Shown piece after piece: positions 1-7,718 of a DNA stretch of 64,000 bases (within the stretch, counting starts at the first letter, position 1; every line of letters starts with the position of its first letter). The translations under genes were made by a program, and so were the position numbers. Where the stretch lies: positions 2,418,001 to 2,482,000 of the forward strand of contig NZ_CP054932.1 in NCBI RefSeq assembly GCF_013364275.1, given 5' to 3'. A model generated the notes under the pieces. It did no database searches. It was not told the DNA's origin and saw nothing but the letters and a program-made list of their open reading frames with translations. Origin of the DNA: Actinomadura sp. NAK00032 (lineage in GTDB: Bacteria; Actinomycetota; Actinomycetes; Streptosporangiales; Streptosporangiaceae).

Positions 1-1014
1 GACGAGCCGTCCGCCGCGCTCGCGCACGACGAGGTCGGCAACCTGTTCCGCATCATCCGCGAGCTGACCGCCGCCGGCGTCGCCGTCGTGTACATCTCCC
101 ACCGGCTGGAGGAGATCCGCGAGATCGGCGACCGGGTGACCGTCCTCAAGGACGGCAAGGCCGTGGCGGGCGGCCTGCCCGCCAAGACCACCGAGACCGA
201 CCGGATCGTCTCGCTGATGACCGGCCGGGACGTCGAGTACGTCTTCCCGGAGCGGCCCGAGCAGGAGGGCGAGCGGGCCGAGGTGCTGCGCGTCGAGGGG
301 CTCACGCTGCCCGGCGCGTTCGAGGACGTCTCGCTCACCGTGCACGCCGGCGAGATCGTCGGGCTGGCCGGGCTTGTCGGGTCCGGGCGCTCGGAGATCC
401 TGGAGACCGTCTACGGCGCCCGGCGGCCCGCGCGCGGGCGGGTGCTGGTGGACGGCCGGCCCGTCCGCCCCGGCGACACCGGCGCGGCGGTGCGGCGCGG
501 CATGGGCATGGCGCCGGAGGAGCGCAAGAGCCAGGCGCTGCTGCTGAACGAGTCCGTCGCCGGGAACGTCAGCGTCGCCGGGCTGTCGCGGTACGCCTCC
601 TTCGGCTGGCTCAACCGCCGCCGCGAGCTGGCGGACGTCCGCCGCCAGATCGAGTCGCTCGACATCCGGCCGCCCGACCCGCGGCGGCCCGTGGTGACGC
701 TGTCGGGCGGCAACCAGCAGAAGGTCGTCCTCGCCCGCTGGCTGCTCGGCGCGACCGGGCTGCGGCTGCTGATCCTGGACGAGCCGACTCGCGGCGTCGA
801 CGTCGGCGCCCGCGCCGAGCTGTACGCGGTGATCCGCGAGCTGGCCGGCCGCGGGATCGGGGTGCTGCTGGTGTCCAGCGAGGTCCCCGAGGTGCTGGGG
901 CTCGCCGACCGGGTCCTCGTCGTCCGGGAGGGGCGGGTCGTGCACACCGGCGACGCCCGCGACCTCGACGAGGCCGCCGTGCTCAACATGATCATGGAAG
1001 GGAGCGCCCTGTGA
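1..1014 (+). CDS. Sugar ABC transporter ATP-binding protein (RbsA/XylG type), 5' truncated
   Basis: The reading frame is open from base 1 and begins inside the Walker B of the first ATPase domain (DEPSAAL, then H-loop ISHRLEE), so the gene starts upstream of the window; an internal ATG at 88 is not the start. The second nucleotide-binding domain is complete: degenerate Walker A GLVGSGRSE, signature LSGGNQQKV, Walker B LLILDEPTRGVDVGA. Two fused ATPase domains with a degenerate second P-loop are the hallmark of RbsA/XylG/MglA carbohydrate importers. It overlaps the permease start by 4 bases (GTGA), indicating translational coupling. The sugar cannot be told from sequence; the downstream dehydrogenase and isomerase suggest a sugar or polyol. 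Confidence 0.93.
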   Translation, partial: DEPSAALAHDEVGNLFRIIRELTAAGVAVVYISHRLEEIREIGDRVTVLKDGKAVAGGLPAKTTETDRIVSLMTGRDVEYVFPERPEQEGERAEVLRVEGLTLPGAFEDVSLTVHAGEIVGLAGLVGSGRSEILETVYGARRPARGRVLVDGRPVRPGDTGAAVRRGMGMAPEERKSQALLLNESVAGNVSVAGLSRYASFGWLNRRRELADVRRQIESLDIRPPDPRRPVVTLSGGNQQKVVLARWLLGATGLRLLILDEPTRGVDVGARAELYAVIRELAGRGIGVLLVSSEVPEVLGLADRVLVVREGRVVHTGDARDLDEAAVLNMIMEGSAL

Positions 1015-2138
1015 CCGATACGGCTCATTCTGGGGGGACGACCCCCCAGTCCCCCCGGACCGGCTCGGGTCACTCTGGGGGGACGACCCCCCGGACCCCC
1101 CGGACCGGCTCGGGAGTGGACGAGCGCGGTTCGGCGCCCGTCGCGAAGAAGCCGGGCGGCGGCGGGCCGTGGCGGCCGTTCGCGCGCGGCGGCGGCGCCG
1201 GGACCCGGGAGATGCACCATCTCGGGCTGGCCGCCGCGCTGGTCCTGCTCGCGGCCGTCGGCCTGGTGACCGAGCCGGACAACTTCGGCACGTCCGGGAA
1301 CGTCGTCGGCATCCTCGCGCTCGCCGCCACCATCGGCGTGATCACCGTCGGCCAGACCTTCGTGATCATCGGCGGCGGGATCGACCTGTCCGTCGGGTCG
1401 GTGATGGCGCTCGCGTCGGTGTGGGCGACCACCGTCGCGACGCAGTCCTACGGGCCGGCCGTGATGGCGCTGTGCGCGATCCTCGTCGGGACGGGCTCGG
1501 GCGTCGTGACCGGGCTGCTCATCTCCTACGGGCGGATGGTCCCGTTCATCGCGACGCTCGCGATGCTCGTCGCCGCGCGGGGCCTCGCGCAGCGGATGTC
1601 GGACCGCAAGACCCAGCTCGTCCGGCCCGAGAACGACGCCATCGAGGCGCTGTCCACCACGAAGGTGCTCGGGCTGCCCCTCGTCGTCTACATCTTCGCG
1701 GCCGTCGCGGTCGCCGGGTGGCTGCTGCTCAACCGCACCACGTTCGGCCGCCGGACGTTCGCGGTCGGCGGCAACCCGGAGGCGGCGCGGCTCGCCGGCA
1801 TCGACGTCCGGCGGCACACCCTGCTGCTGTACGCGCTGTCCGGGTTCTGCTGCGGCATCGCGGCGCTCATCATCATGGCCCGCACCACCACCGGCTCCAG
1901 CACCCACGGCGACCTCTACGAGCTCGACGCGATCGCCGCCGTCATCATCGGCGGGACGCTGCTCACCGGTGGCCGCGGCACCGTCGTCGGGTCGATCCTC
2001 GGCGTGCTGATCTTCACCCTCATCACCAACCTGTTCATCCTGAACGGCCTGCAGACCAGCGACCAGCTCATCGCCAAGGGCGTGATCATCGTGATCGCCG
2101 TGCTGCTGCAGCGCCGCGGGCTCCGCTCGCCCACCTGA
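1011..2138 (+). CDS. Sugar ABC transporter permease (RbsC family)
   Basis: 375 aa, GTG start overlapping the ATPase stop. From about residue 70 it is a multi-spanning hydrophobic BPD_transp_2-type permease, with the family signature around GGGIDLSVGSVMALASV and the C-terminal IIGGTLLTGGRGTVVGS. It would form the membrane channel with the preceding ATPase and following binding protein. The first 65 residues are an atypical hydrophilic Gly/Thr/Pro/Ser extension that includes a perfect-length 15-residue tandem repeat (HSGGTTPQSPRTGSG, then a near copy) encoded by a 45-bp DNA repeat. That extension is probably disordered and cytoplasmic; a downstream start would remove it, but the GTGA overlap supports the long form. 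Confidence 0.92.
   Translation: MTDTAHSGGTTPQSPRTGSGHSGGTTPRTPRTGSGVDERGSAPVAKKPGGGGPWRPFARGGGAGTREMHHLGLAAALVLLAAVGLVTEPDNFGTSGNVVGILALAATIGVITVGQTFVIIGGGIDLSVGSVMALASVWATTVATQSYGPAVMALCAILVGTGSGVVTGLLISYGRMVPFIATLAMLVAARGLAQRMSDRKTQLVRPENDAIEALSTTKVLGLPLVVYIFAAVAVAGWLLLNRTTFGRRTFAVGGNPEAARLAGIDVRRHTLLLYALSGFCCGIAALIIMARTTTGSSTHGDLYELDAIAAVIIGGTLLTGGRGTVVGSILGVLIFTLITNLFILNGLQTSDQLIAKGVIIVIAVLLQRRGLRSPT
1026..1115 (+). repeat. Two-copy 45-bp tandem repeat carrying G6/C6 palindromes
   Basis: Codons 6-35 of the permease are two 45-bp units. Each contains a near-perfect hairpin: CTGGGGGG-acga-CCCCCCAG at 1030-1049 and the same with one change at 1075-1094. The first hairpin has 8-bp arms and a 4-base loop. 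This looks like a short dispersed or slipped palindromic element captured in frame just after the start codon. Confidence 0.8.
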
Positions 2139-2165
2139 CCCCCGTCCACCACCCCCATGTCCAGC

Positions 2166-2192
2166 GCCGCGCGCCGCGGGGAGGCGCGCGGC
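2166..2192 (+). terminator. GC-rich hairpin between permease and binding protein
   Basis: Perfect 10-bp inverted repeat (GCCGCGCGCC / GGCGCGCGGC) with a 7-base loop in the 88-base gap between the permease stop and the binding-protein ATG. There is no T-run. In binding-protein operons such hairpins often set differential expression through partial termination or RNA stabilisation; which applies here is not visible. Confidence 0.55.
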
Positions 2193-2226
2193 GGGGGACG
2201 CCCCATCCCTTCACCAGGAGCACGTC

Positions 2227-3288
2227 ATGCGTGATCAGAGCCCTCGTCCCACCCGCAGAGGCGTCCTGTTCTCCGGCGCCGTCGTCGCGGCCGGCGGCCT
2301 CGCCGCCGCCTGCACCAGCAACAGCGAGAAGAGCGACGCGGCGCCCGCGGCGCAGGCCGGGTCGCTCGCCGGCGACAACGACAAGCCGGGCAAGCAGGTC
2401 ACCGTCGGGTTCTCCGCGCCGGCCGCCGACCACGGCTGGATCGCGGCGATCGCCAAGAACGCCGAGGCGCAGGCCAAGAAGTACAAGGACGTGACGTTCA
2501 AGCCGGTCGAGCCGACCAACGACATCAACCAGCAGATCTCCGCCGTCGAGTCGCTGATCCGGGCGAAGGTGAACGTCCTGGTGATCCTGCCGAACGACGG
2601 CGAGCAGCTGAACCAGGTCGCGCGCAAGGCGATGGACGCCGGCATCCCGGTCGTCAGCCTCGACCGCGTCTTCCCCGACAAGCTGTCCTACCGGACGTGG
2701 GTCGGCGGCGACAACTACGGCATGGGCGTCTCCGCCGGGAACTACATCGGCAAGAAGCTCAAGGACAAGGGCGTCTCCAACCCGGTGATCGTGGAGATCC
2801 AGGGCATCGCGACCCTGCCGCTGACGCAGGACCGCAGCAAGGGCTTCGCGGACGCCCTCAAGTCCTACGGCTTCAGCGTCACCGCGAAGCAGGACGCCAA
2901 GTTCACCGTCGAGTCCGGCAACCAGGTCGCCGCCAACCTGCTCCAGGCGCACAAGAAGATCGACGCGCTGTGGAACCACGACGACGACCAGGGCGTCGGC
3001 GTGCTCGCCGCGATCAAGCAGTCCGGCCGCAAGGAGTTCTTCATGGTCGGCGGCGCCGGATCCGCCAACGCGATGCGGGAGATCAAGGCGGGCGGCGTGC
3101 TGGAGGCGACCGTCACCTACCCGCCGACGATGGCCGCGTCCGCGATCAAGCTGGGCCGGCTCATCGCGCAGGGCAAGGGCATGACCGACCTGGTGGAGCT
3201 GCAGGTGCCGCAGTCGATCACGCTGGCGTCCGAGACCGTCACCAAGGCCAACGTCGACACGTACATGCCGCTCGGCTTCGAGTCCTGA
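2227..3288 (+). CDS. Sugar ABC transporter substrate-binding lipoprotein (RbsB family)
   Basis: 353 aa. The N-terminus has a twin-arginine-like stretch (RR at 10-11), a hydrophobic segment and a lipobox LAAAC with the lipidated cysteine at 29, so it should be an extracytoplasmic lipoprotein. The rest is a periplasmic-binding-protein type 1 fold: early strand VTVGFSAPAADHGW, the motif ILPNDGEQLNQVARKA, and SLDRVF as in xylose/ribose binders. The ATG is preceded by AGGAG. It completes the importer with the two upstream genes; GC hairpins on both sides suggest its transcript is controlled separately from its neighbours. Confidence 0.93.
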   Translation: MRDQSPRPTRRGVLFSGAVVAAGGLAAACTSNSEKSDAAPAAQAGSLAGDNDKPGKQVTVGFSAPAADHGWIAAIAKNAEAQAKKYKDVTFKPVEPTNDINQQISAVESLIRAKVNVLVILPNDGEQLNQVARKAMDAGIPVVSLDRVFPDKLSYRTWVGGDNYGMGVSAGNYIGKKLKDKGVSNPVIVEIQGIATLPLTQDRSKGFADALKSYGFSVTAKQDAKFTVESGNQVAANLLQAHKKIDALWNHDDDQGVGVLAAIKQSGRKEFFMVGGAGSANAMREIKAGGVLEATVTYPPTMAASAIKLGRLIAQGKGMTDLVELQVPQSITLASETVTKANVDTYMPLGFES

Positions 3289-3305
3289 GCGACGGGGGCG
3301 CCGGC

Positions 3306-3333
3306 GCGCCCGCCCCGGAGCCGGGGCGGGCGC
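3306..3333 (+). terminator. Strong GC hairpin after the binding protein gene
   Basis: Perfect 13-bp inverted repeat GCGCCCGCCCCGG / CCGGGGCGGGCGC around AG, directly followed by an overlapping second palindrome (CCCCGGCCCC / GGGGCCGGGG, 3333-3354). It lies in the 103-base gap before the oxidoreductase. No T-run follows, as is usual in high-GC actinobacteria. It probably reduces read-through from transporter to catabolic genes. Confidence 0.6.
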
Positions 3334-3391
3334 CCCGGCCCCGGGGGGCCGGGGGCCGCCCCGGAAGACGACACAGAGAGGTGAGCTGAAC

Positions 3392-4531
3392 ATGACGACC
3401 GTCGGAGTCGGGATGGTCGGGCACGCGTTCATGGGACGCGCCCACTCCCAGGCGTGGCGCAGCGTCGGGCCGTTCTTCGGGCCGCCGCTGACGCCCGTCA
3501 TGACCGCCCTGGCCGGACGCTCCGCCGACCGCGCCCGCGCCGCCGCCGCGACGCTCGGCTGGGCGTCGGTCGAGACCGACTGGAAGGAGCTGCTCCGCCG
3601 CGACGACGTCCAGCTCGTCGACATCTGCACGCCGGGCGACATGCACGCCGAGATCGCGGTCGCCGCGCTGGAGGCGGGCAAGCACGTGCTGTGCGAGAAG
3701 CCGCTCGCCAACTCCGTCGCCGAGGCCGAGGCGATGGCGGCGGCCGCCGACCGGGCGCGCGAGCGCGGGATCCGGTCGATGGTCGGGTTCAACTACCGGC
3801 GCGTCCCGGCGGTCACCCTCGCCCGGCGGCTGGTGGACGAGGGGCGCGTCGGGACCGTCCGGCACGTCCGCGCCCAGTACCTCCAGGACTGGCTCGCCGA
3901 CCCGGCGTCGCCGTTCACCTGGCGGATGGACCGCGACAAGGCCGGGTCCGGCGCGCTCGGCGACATCGGCGCGCACATCATCGACACCGCGCAGTTCATC
4001 ACCGGGCAGTCGCTCGTCGGCGTGTCGGCGCTGACGGACACCTTCGTCCCGGAGCGCCCCGTGCCGGGCGGCGGCACCGCGCGGGTCACCGTGGACGACG
4101 CGGCCCTGTTCATCGGGCGCACCGACGGCGGCGCGCTCGCCTCGTTCGAGGCCACCCGGTTCGCCACCGGGCGCAAGAACTCGCTGCGCATCGAGGTCAG
4201 CGGCTCCGCCGGCGCGCTGTCGTTCGACCTCGAGTCGCTCAACGAACTGTGGTTCTACGACCGGGCGGAGGACGACGCGACCGCCGGGTTCCGCCGGATC
4301 GTCGTCACCGAGCCCGTCCACCCGTACGCCGGGCACTGGTGGCCGCCCGGCCACATGCTCGGCTACGAGCACACCTTCACCCACCAGATGGCCGACCTGC
4401 TCACCGCCATCGCGGACGGCACCGACCCGCGGCCGTCGTTCGCCGACGGGCTGCAGGTGCAGCGCGTCCTCGCCGCGGTCGCCGGCAGCGCGGCGTCCCG
4501 CCGCTGGGTCGACGTCGAAGGGAGCGCATGA
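3392..4531 (+). CDS. Gfo/Idh/MocA family oxidoreductase
   Basis: 379 aa. N-terminal Rossmann fold with [13 protein letters not shown], followed by the family hallmark CEKPLAN near residues 107-113, where the Lys is normally catalytic or cofactor-contacting, and a C-terminal alpha/beta substrate domain. Enzymes of this family oxidise or reduce sugars and inositols with NAD(P). The ATG follows GAGGTGA. The stop overlaps the next start (ATGA), so it is translationally coupled to the TIM-barrel isomerase. The pairing with that isomerase and the transporter argues for uptake and oxidation of a sugar or polyol; the substrate is unknown. Confidence 0.9.
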   Translation: MTTVGVGMVGHAFMGRAHSQAWRSVGPFFGPPLTPVMTALAGRSADRARAAAATLGWASVETDWKELLRRDDVQLVDICTPGDMHAEIAVAALEAGKHVLCEKPLANSVAEAEAMAAAADRARERGIRSMVGFNYRRVPAVTLARRLVDEGRVGTVRHVRAQYLQDWLADPASPFTWRMDRDKAGSGALGDIGAHIIDTAQFITGQSLVGVSALTDTFVPERPVPGGGTARVTVDDAALFIGRTDGGALASFEATRFATGRKNSLRIEVSGSAGALSFDLESLNELWFYDRAEDDATAGFRRIVVTEPVHPYAGHWWPPGHMLGYEHTFTHQMADLLTAIADGTDPRPSFADGLQVQRVLAAVAGSAASRRWVDVEGSA

Positions 4532-5538
4532 CCATGGCACGACCGATCACCCTGTTCACCGGCCAGTGGGCGGACCTGCCGTTCGAGGAGGTCTGCCGGC
4601 TGGCGTCCGGCTGGGGCTACGAGGGCCTGGAGATCGCCTGCTGGGGCGACCACTTCGAGGTCGACAAGGCCCTCGCCGACGACTCCTACGTCCCGCGCAA
4701 GCTGGAGACGCTCGCCAAGCACGACCTGAAGGTGTGGGCGATCTCCAACCACCTCGTCGGGCAGGCCGTCTGCGACCACCCCGACGAGCGGCACCAGGCG
4801 ATCCTGCCCGAGCGGATCTGGGGCGACGGGGAGCCCGAGGGCGTCCGGCGGCGCGCCGCCGAGGAGATCAAGGACACCGCGCGGGCGGCCGCCAAGCTCG
4901 GCGTGGACACCGTCGTCGGCTTCACGGGCTCGTCGATCTGGCACACGGTCGCGATGTTCCCGCCCACCCCCGACGCCATGGTGGAGCGCGGCTACGCCGA
5001 CTTCGCCGAGCGCTGGAACCCGATCCTGGACGTGTTCGACGAGGTGGGCGTCCGGTTCGCGCACGAGGTCCACCCGAGCGAGATCGCCTACGACTACTGG
5101 ACGACCGTCCGGACGCTGGAGGCGATCGGGCACCGCCCCGCGTTCGGGCTGAACTTCGACCCGTCGCACTTCGTGTGGCAGGAGCTCGACCCGGTCGGGT
5201 TCCTGTTCGACTTCCGCGACCGCATCTACCACGTCGACTGCAAGGACACCAAGGTCCGTACGGGCGACGGCCGGCGCGGGCGGCTGTCGTCGCACCTGCC
5301 GTGGGCGGACATGCGGCGCGGCTGGGACTTCATCTCCACCGGCCGCGGCGACGTGCCCTGGGAGGACGTGTTCCGCGCCCTCAACTCGATCGGCTACGGC
5401 GGCCCGATCTCGGTCGAGTGGGAGGACGCGGGCATGGACCGCCTCCAGGGCGCGCCCGAGGCGCTGGAGTTCGTCCGCGCCCTGAACGCCATGACGCCGC
5501 CGGAGGGCGCGTTCGACGCCGCGTTCTCGTCGGACTGA
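4528..5538 (+). CDS. Sugar phosphate isomerase/epimerase family TIM-barrel protein
   Basis: 336 aa, AP endonuclease family 2/xylose-isomerase-like TIM barrel. Likely divalent-metal ligands are visible in order: Glu in HEVHPSE, Asp and His in [14 protein letters not shown], and Glu in SVEWED. It probably isomerises or epimerises the product of the preceding oxidoreductase. The start is the ATG at 4528, overlapping the upstream stop; a second ATG two codons on (4534) is equally possible. It closes the transporter/catabolic operon: the next gene is convergent, 8 bases away. Confidence 0.88.
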   Translation: MTMARPITLFTGQWADLPFEEVCRLASGWGYEGLEIACWGDHFEVDKALADDSYVPRKLETLAKHDLKVWAISNHLVGQAVCDHPDERHQAILPERIWGDGEPEGVRRRAAEEIKDTARAAAKLGVDTVVGFTGSSIWHTVAMFPPTPDAMVERGYADFAERWNPILDVFDEVGVRFAHEVHPSEIAYDYWTTVRTLEAIGHRPAFGLNFDPSHFVWQELDPVGFLFDFRDRIYHVDCKDTKVRTGDGRRGRLSSHLPWADMRRGWDFISTGRGDVPWEDVFRALNSIGYGGPISVEWEDAGMDRLQGAPEALEFVRALNAMTPPEGAFDAAFSSD

Positions 5539-5546
5539 GCGGGCGG

Positions 5547-6242
5547 TTACGGCAGGGCGCGGAAGTCGGCGAAGTCGAAGCCGGGGGAGACCACGCAGCT
5601 GACGAGGACCTCCTCGTCCCCGGCGGGGCGCGCGGCCTGCCAGACGCCGGGCGGCACGACGGCCTGGGGGATCTGCCCGTCCGCCAGGCCGTCGCCGAGC
5701 ACGACGGTCTCCGGGGCGCCGGACGGGCGCTCGCCGTCGCCGCCGAGCAGCAGCGCCAGCGGCCCGCCCCGGTGCCACAGCCACACCTCGGCGGACCGCA
5801 CGGCGTGCCACATCGACTCCTCGCCGGGCGGCAGCAGGAAGTAGATGCCGGTCGCGCTCGCGCGCTCGCCGGGGTAGCCGTCCGGGGCGAGGGAGACGCC
5901 CGACCGCCACGTCTCCCGGTACCAGCCGCCCTCCGGATGCGGCAGCAGGCCGAGCGCGGCGGCGGTGGCGGGCCGGTCGAGCAGCGCCACGTGCCGCCCG
6001 TCCGGGCCGCGCCGCAGGTAGCGGACGCGGGCCGCGGCCGTCTTGTCGACCGTGCCGCGGCCGGGCACCGCGCCGGGCTCGGGGTCGAGCTCGACCGCGA
6101 CGACCTGGCCGCCGCCGGGGAAGGCGTCGTCGGCGACGGCGAGCGCGGCCTCTTGCGGTGCCCACACCGCCCCCGCGTCGGAGAGGACGAACCGCGGCCC
6201 GGCCGCGGCCTGCCAGGCGTCCAGCGTCGTGATCAGCAGCAC
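5547..6242 (-). CDS. Cupin_5 (DUF985) protein with an N-terminal DUF952-like domain
   Basis: 231 aa. Residues from about 100 to the end are a typical DUF985 cupin: EGGWYRETWRSG, ATGIYFLLPPGEESMWH, WLWHRGGPL and VSCVVSPGFDFADF are the conserved landmarks. The first 75 residues (ITTLDAWQAA, APQEAALAVADDAFPGGG, VAVELDPE) resemble DUF952, which is otherwise a stand-alone small protein, so this appears to be a fusion. No activity is established for either domain; cupins often bind metal and small ligands. The chosen GTG at 6242 lies 3 bases after the upstream Uma2 stop, implying one transcript with it. Confidence 0.75.
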   Translation of the reverse strand: MLLITTLDAWQAAAGPRFVLSDAGAVWAPQEAALAVADDAFPGGGQVVAVELDPEPGAVPGRGTVDKTAAARVRYLRRGPDGRHVALLDRPATAAALGLLPHPEGGWYRETWRSGVSLAPDGYPGERASATGIYFLLPPGEESMWHAVRSAEVWLWHRGGPLALLLGGDGERPSGAPETVVLGDGLADGQIPQAVVPPGVWQAARPAGDEEVLVSCVVSPGFDFADFRALP

Positions 6243-6244
6243 GG

Positions 6245-6829
6245 TCAGTCCATTTCGGAGAGGCGGGCCGGGTCGAAGGCGATGGGGTAGGGCCGGTCGA
6301 CGGCGAGGACCTCGCCCGAGCGGGCCCTGCCCGCCACCTCGTACCGCTCGTCCCTGAGTTCGAGCAGCGTGATGGTCGGGCGCGGCTCCAGGTCGACCAG
6401 CCAGTAGTGCGGGATGCCCGTCGCGGCGTACTCCTCGACCTTGCGGACGCGGTCGATCTGCTCGTTGACCGTCCGCGGCGTGACGACCTCGGCGACCAGG
6501 ATCAGGTCGGGGCCGTAGTAGGTGCGGGTCCGGCGCTCCAGGGCGGTGCGGGCGACGTCGCGGGCCACGGCGAAGACGTCGGGCTTGCGGATGCCGGCCG
6601 GCGTCGTCACGTCCTGCGGGGCGCCGGCGACGTGGACGTCGGCGTCGGCCTGGCGCGCCGCGTCCTTCAGCACGGTCTTCAGCTGCTCGGCGGCGTGGTC
6701 GTGCCACAGGTCGCCGGGCAGCTCGTGCAGCCAGCCGTCGGCGAGCTCGTAGCGGCGGCCCTCCTCGGGCAGGGCGTCGAGATCGTAGAGCGTGTACGGG
6801 CCGTGCGCGCGGCCGAGCGTGACGCCCAT
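6245..6829 (-). CDS. Uma2 family (DUF820) putative PD-(D/E)XK endonuclease
   Basis: 194 aa, ATG at 6829. The Uma2 pattern is clear: N-terminal LYDLDALPEEGRRYELADGWLHELPG, central KPDVFAVARD with the PD of the nuclease core, then LVAEVVTP, and the late IPHYWLVDLEPRP. This family has a restriction-endonuclease-like fold and is abundant in actinobacteria and cyanobacteria, but its biological role is unknown. It is followed after 3 bases by the DUF952-cupin gene on the same strand. Confidence 0.85.
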   Translation of the reverse strand: MGVTLGRAHGPYTLYDLDALPEEGRRYELADGWLHELPGDLWHDHAAEQLKTVLKDAARQADADVHVAGAPQDVTTPAGIRKPDVFAVARDVARTALERRTRTYYGPDLILVAEVVTPRTVNEQIDRVRKVEEYAATGIPHYWLVDLEPRPTITLLELRDERYEVAGRARSGEVLAVDRPYPIAFDPARLSEMD

Positions 6830-7034
6830 GGACCGTCTCCCCCCTCTCCTCGATCTACGGGCGGTTCCGAATTTAGCGGACGGACGTCCGAAGCGGCCGT
6901 AACCATGATCGCGCGTCGGGATGCGGCCGAATGTCTCGATCGCCGCGCGGCGGCGAGTTACGATGTATCGCGTTTGACCTTCCCCCGACTGGAAGGTGCA
7001 GGCTGCGGAGGGCCGGCCTCGAAGGAGAGATGCG
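6830..7034. other. Divergent promoter region, Uma2 / DUF1707
   Basis: 205-base gap between divergent genes. The only clear symmetry is a 10-bp palindrome CGGACGTCCG at 6881-6890. Promoter elements for either gene are not obvious; a possible -35 TTTGACC lies near 6973. Nothing coding is seen. Confidence 0.4.
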
Positions 7035-7607
7035 ATGAGCGTCGAACAGCGTCCCGCACTGCGCGCCTCGGACCGCGACCGCGACGACATGCTCGTCCGG
7101 CTGCACACCGCCTTCGCCGAGGGGCGCCTCGACGAGTCCGAGCTGGACGAGCGCATGACCCGCGTGCTCGCCGCGCGCACCCACGCCGAGCTGGGCGCTG
7201 TGGCCGCCGACCTGCCGTCCGCCCGCGACGCCGTGCCCGGCCCCGGCACAGCGCCCGGCCCCGGCACCGCGCCCGCCGGCCGGTTCCAGGTCGCCTACAA
7301 GACCTCGGTCACGCGGGCCGGGCGGTGGCGGCTGCCCGAACGGTTCACGACCGTCGTCTACAAGGGGAGCGGAACGCTCGACCTCCAGGCCGCCGAGCTG
7401 GACGCCCAGGTCACGACGCTGCGGGTGCTCGCCTACAAGTCCACGGTCGAGATCACCGTGCCGCCCGGTATCCGCGTGGAAGCGGACGGTGCCGGGGTCT
7501 CCACCGAGGTGCACGGCGAGCCGCCGGCCGGCGCACCGGTCGTCCATGTCCGGGGTTATGCGTACAAGGGGGCTATCCGGGTGAAAGGTCTGATACGTCG
7601 GCTCTGA
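7035..7607 (+). CDS. DUF1707 domain protein (SHOCT-like N-terminus)
   Basis: 190 aa. The first 55 residues match DUF1707: LRASDRDRDDMLVRLHTAFAEGRLDESELDERM is cited here only in parts (ASDRDRD near 11, EGRLDESELDERM near 29). A short Pro/Gly linker with a duplicated PGPGTA unit follows, then a beta-rich tail with YKTSVTRAG and YKGSGTLDL repeats resembling the DUF2154/cell-wall-active C-terminal fold. No membrane segment is visible. The start is the ATG at 7035, preceded by GAAGGAGAG; an out-of-frame ATG at 7030 ends at once. Function unknown. A terminator-like hairpin follows at 7625. Confidence 0.82.
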   Translation: MSVEQRPALRASDRDRDDMLVRLHTAFAEGRLDESELDERMTRVLAARTHAELGAVAADLPSARDAVPGPGTAPGPGTAPAGRFQVAYKTSVTRAGRWRLPERFTTVVYKGSGTLDLQAAELDAQVTTLRVLAYKSTVEITVPPGIRVEADGAGVSTEVHGEPPAGAPVVHVRGYAYKGAIRVKGLIRRL

Positions 7608-7624
7608 AGTGATAGAACGCTCCA

Positions 7625-7641
7625 GCGGCCCCATAGGCCGC
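7625..7641 (+). terminator. Short hairpin downstream of the DUF1707 gene
   Basis: Perfect 6-bp stem GCGGCC / GGCCGC with loop CCATA, 17 bases after the stop codon. No T-run follows. Likely a factor-independent or processing hairpin. Confidence 0.45.
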
Positions 7642-7718
7642 CGTTCACGCGGATGTCAGTACACGGCGTCCCGTGGCGCGATTTGATGGTGGTCCGACAG
7701 GACCGTGAAGGAGCGCGT

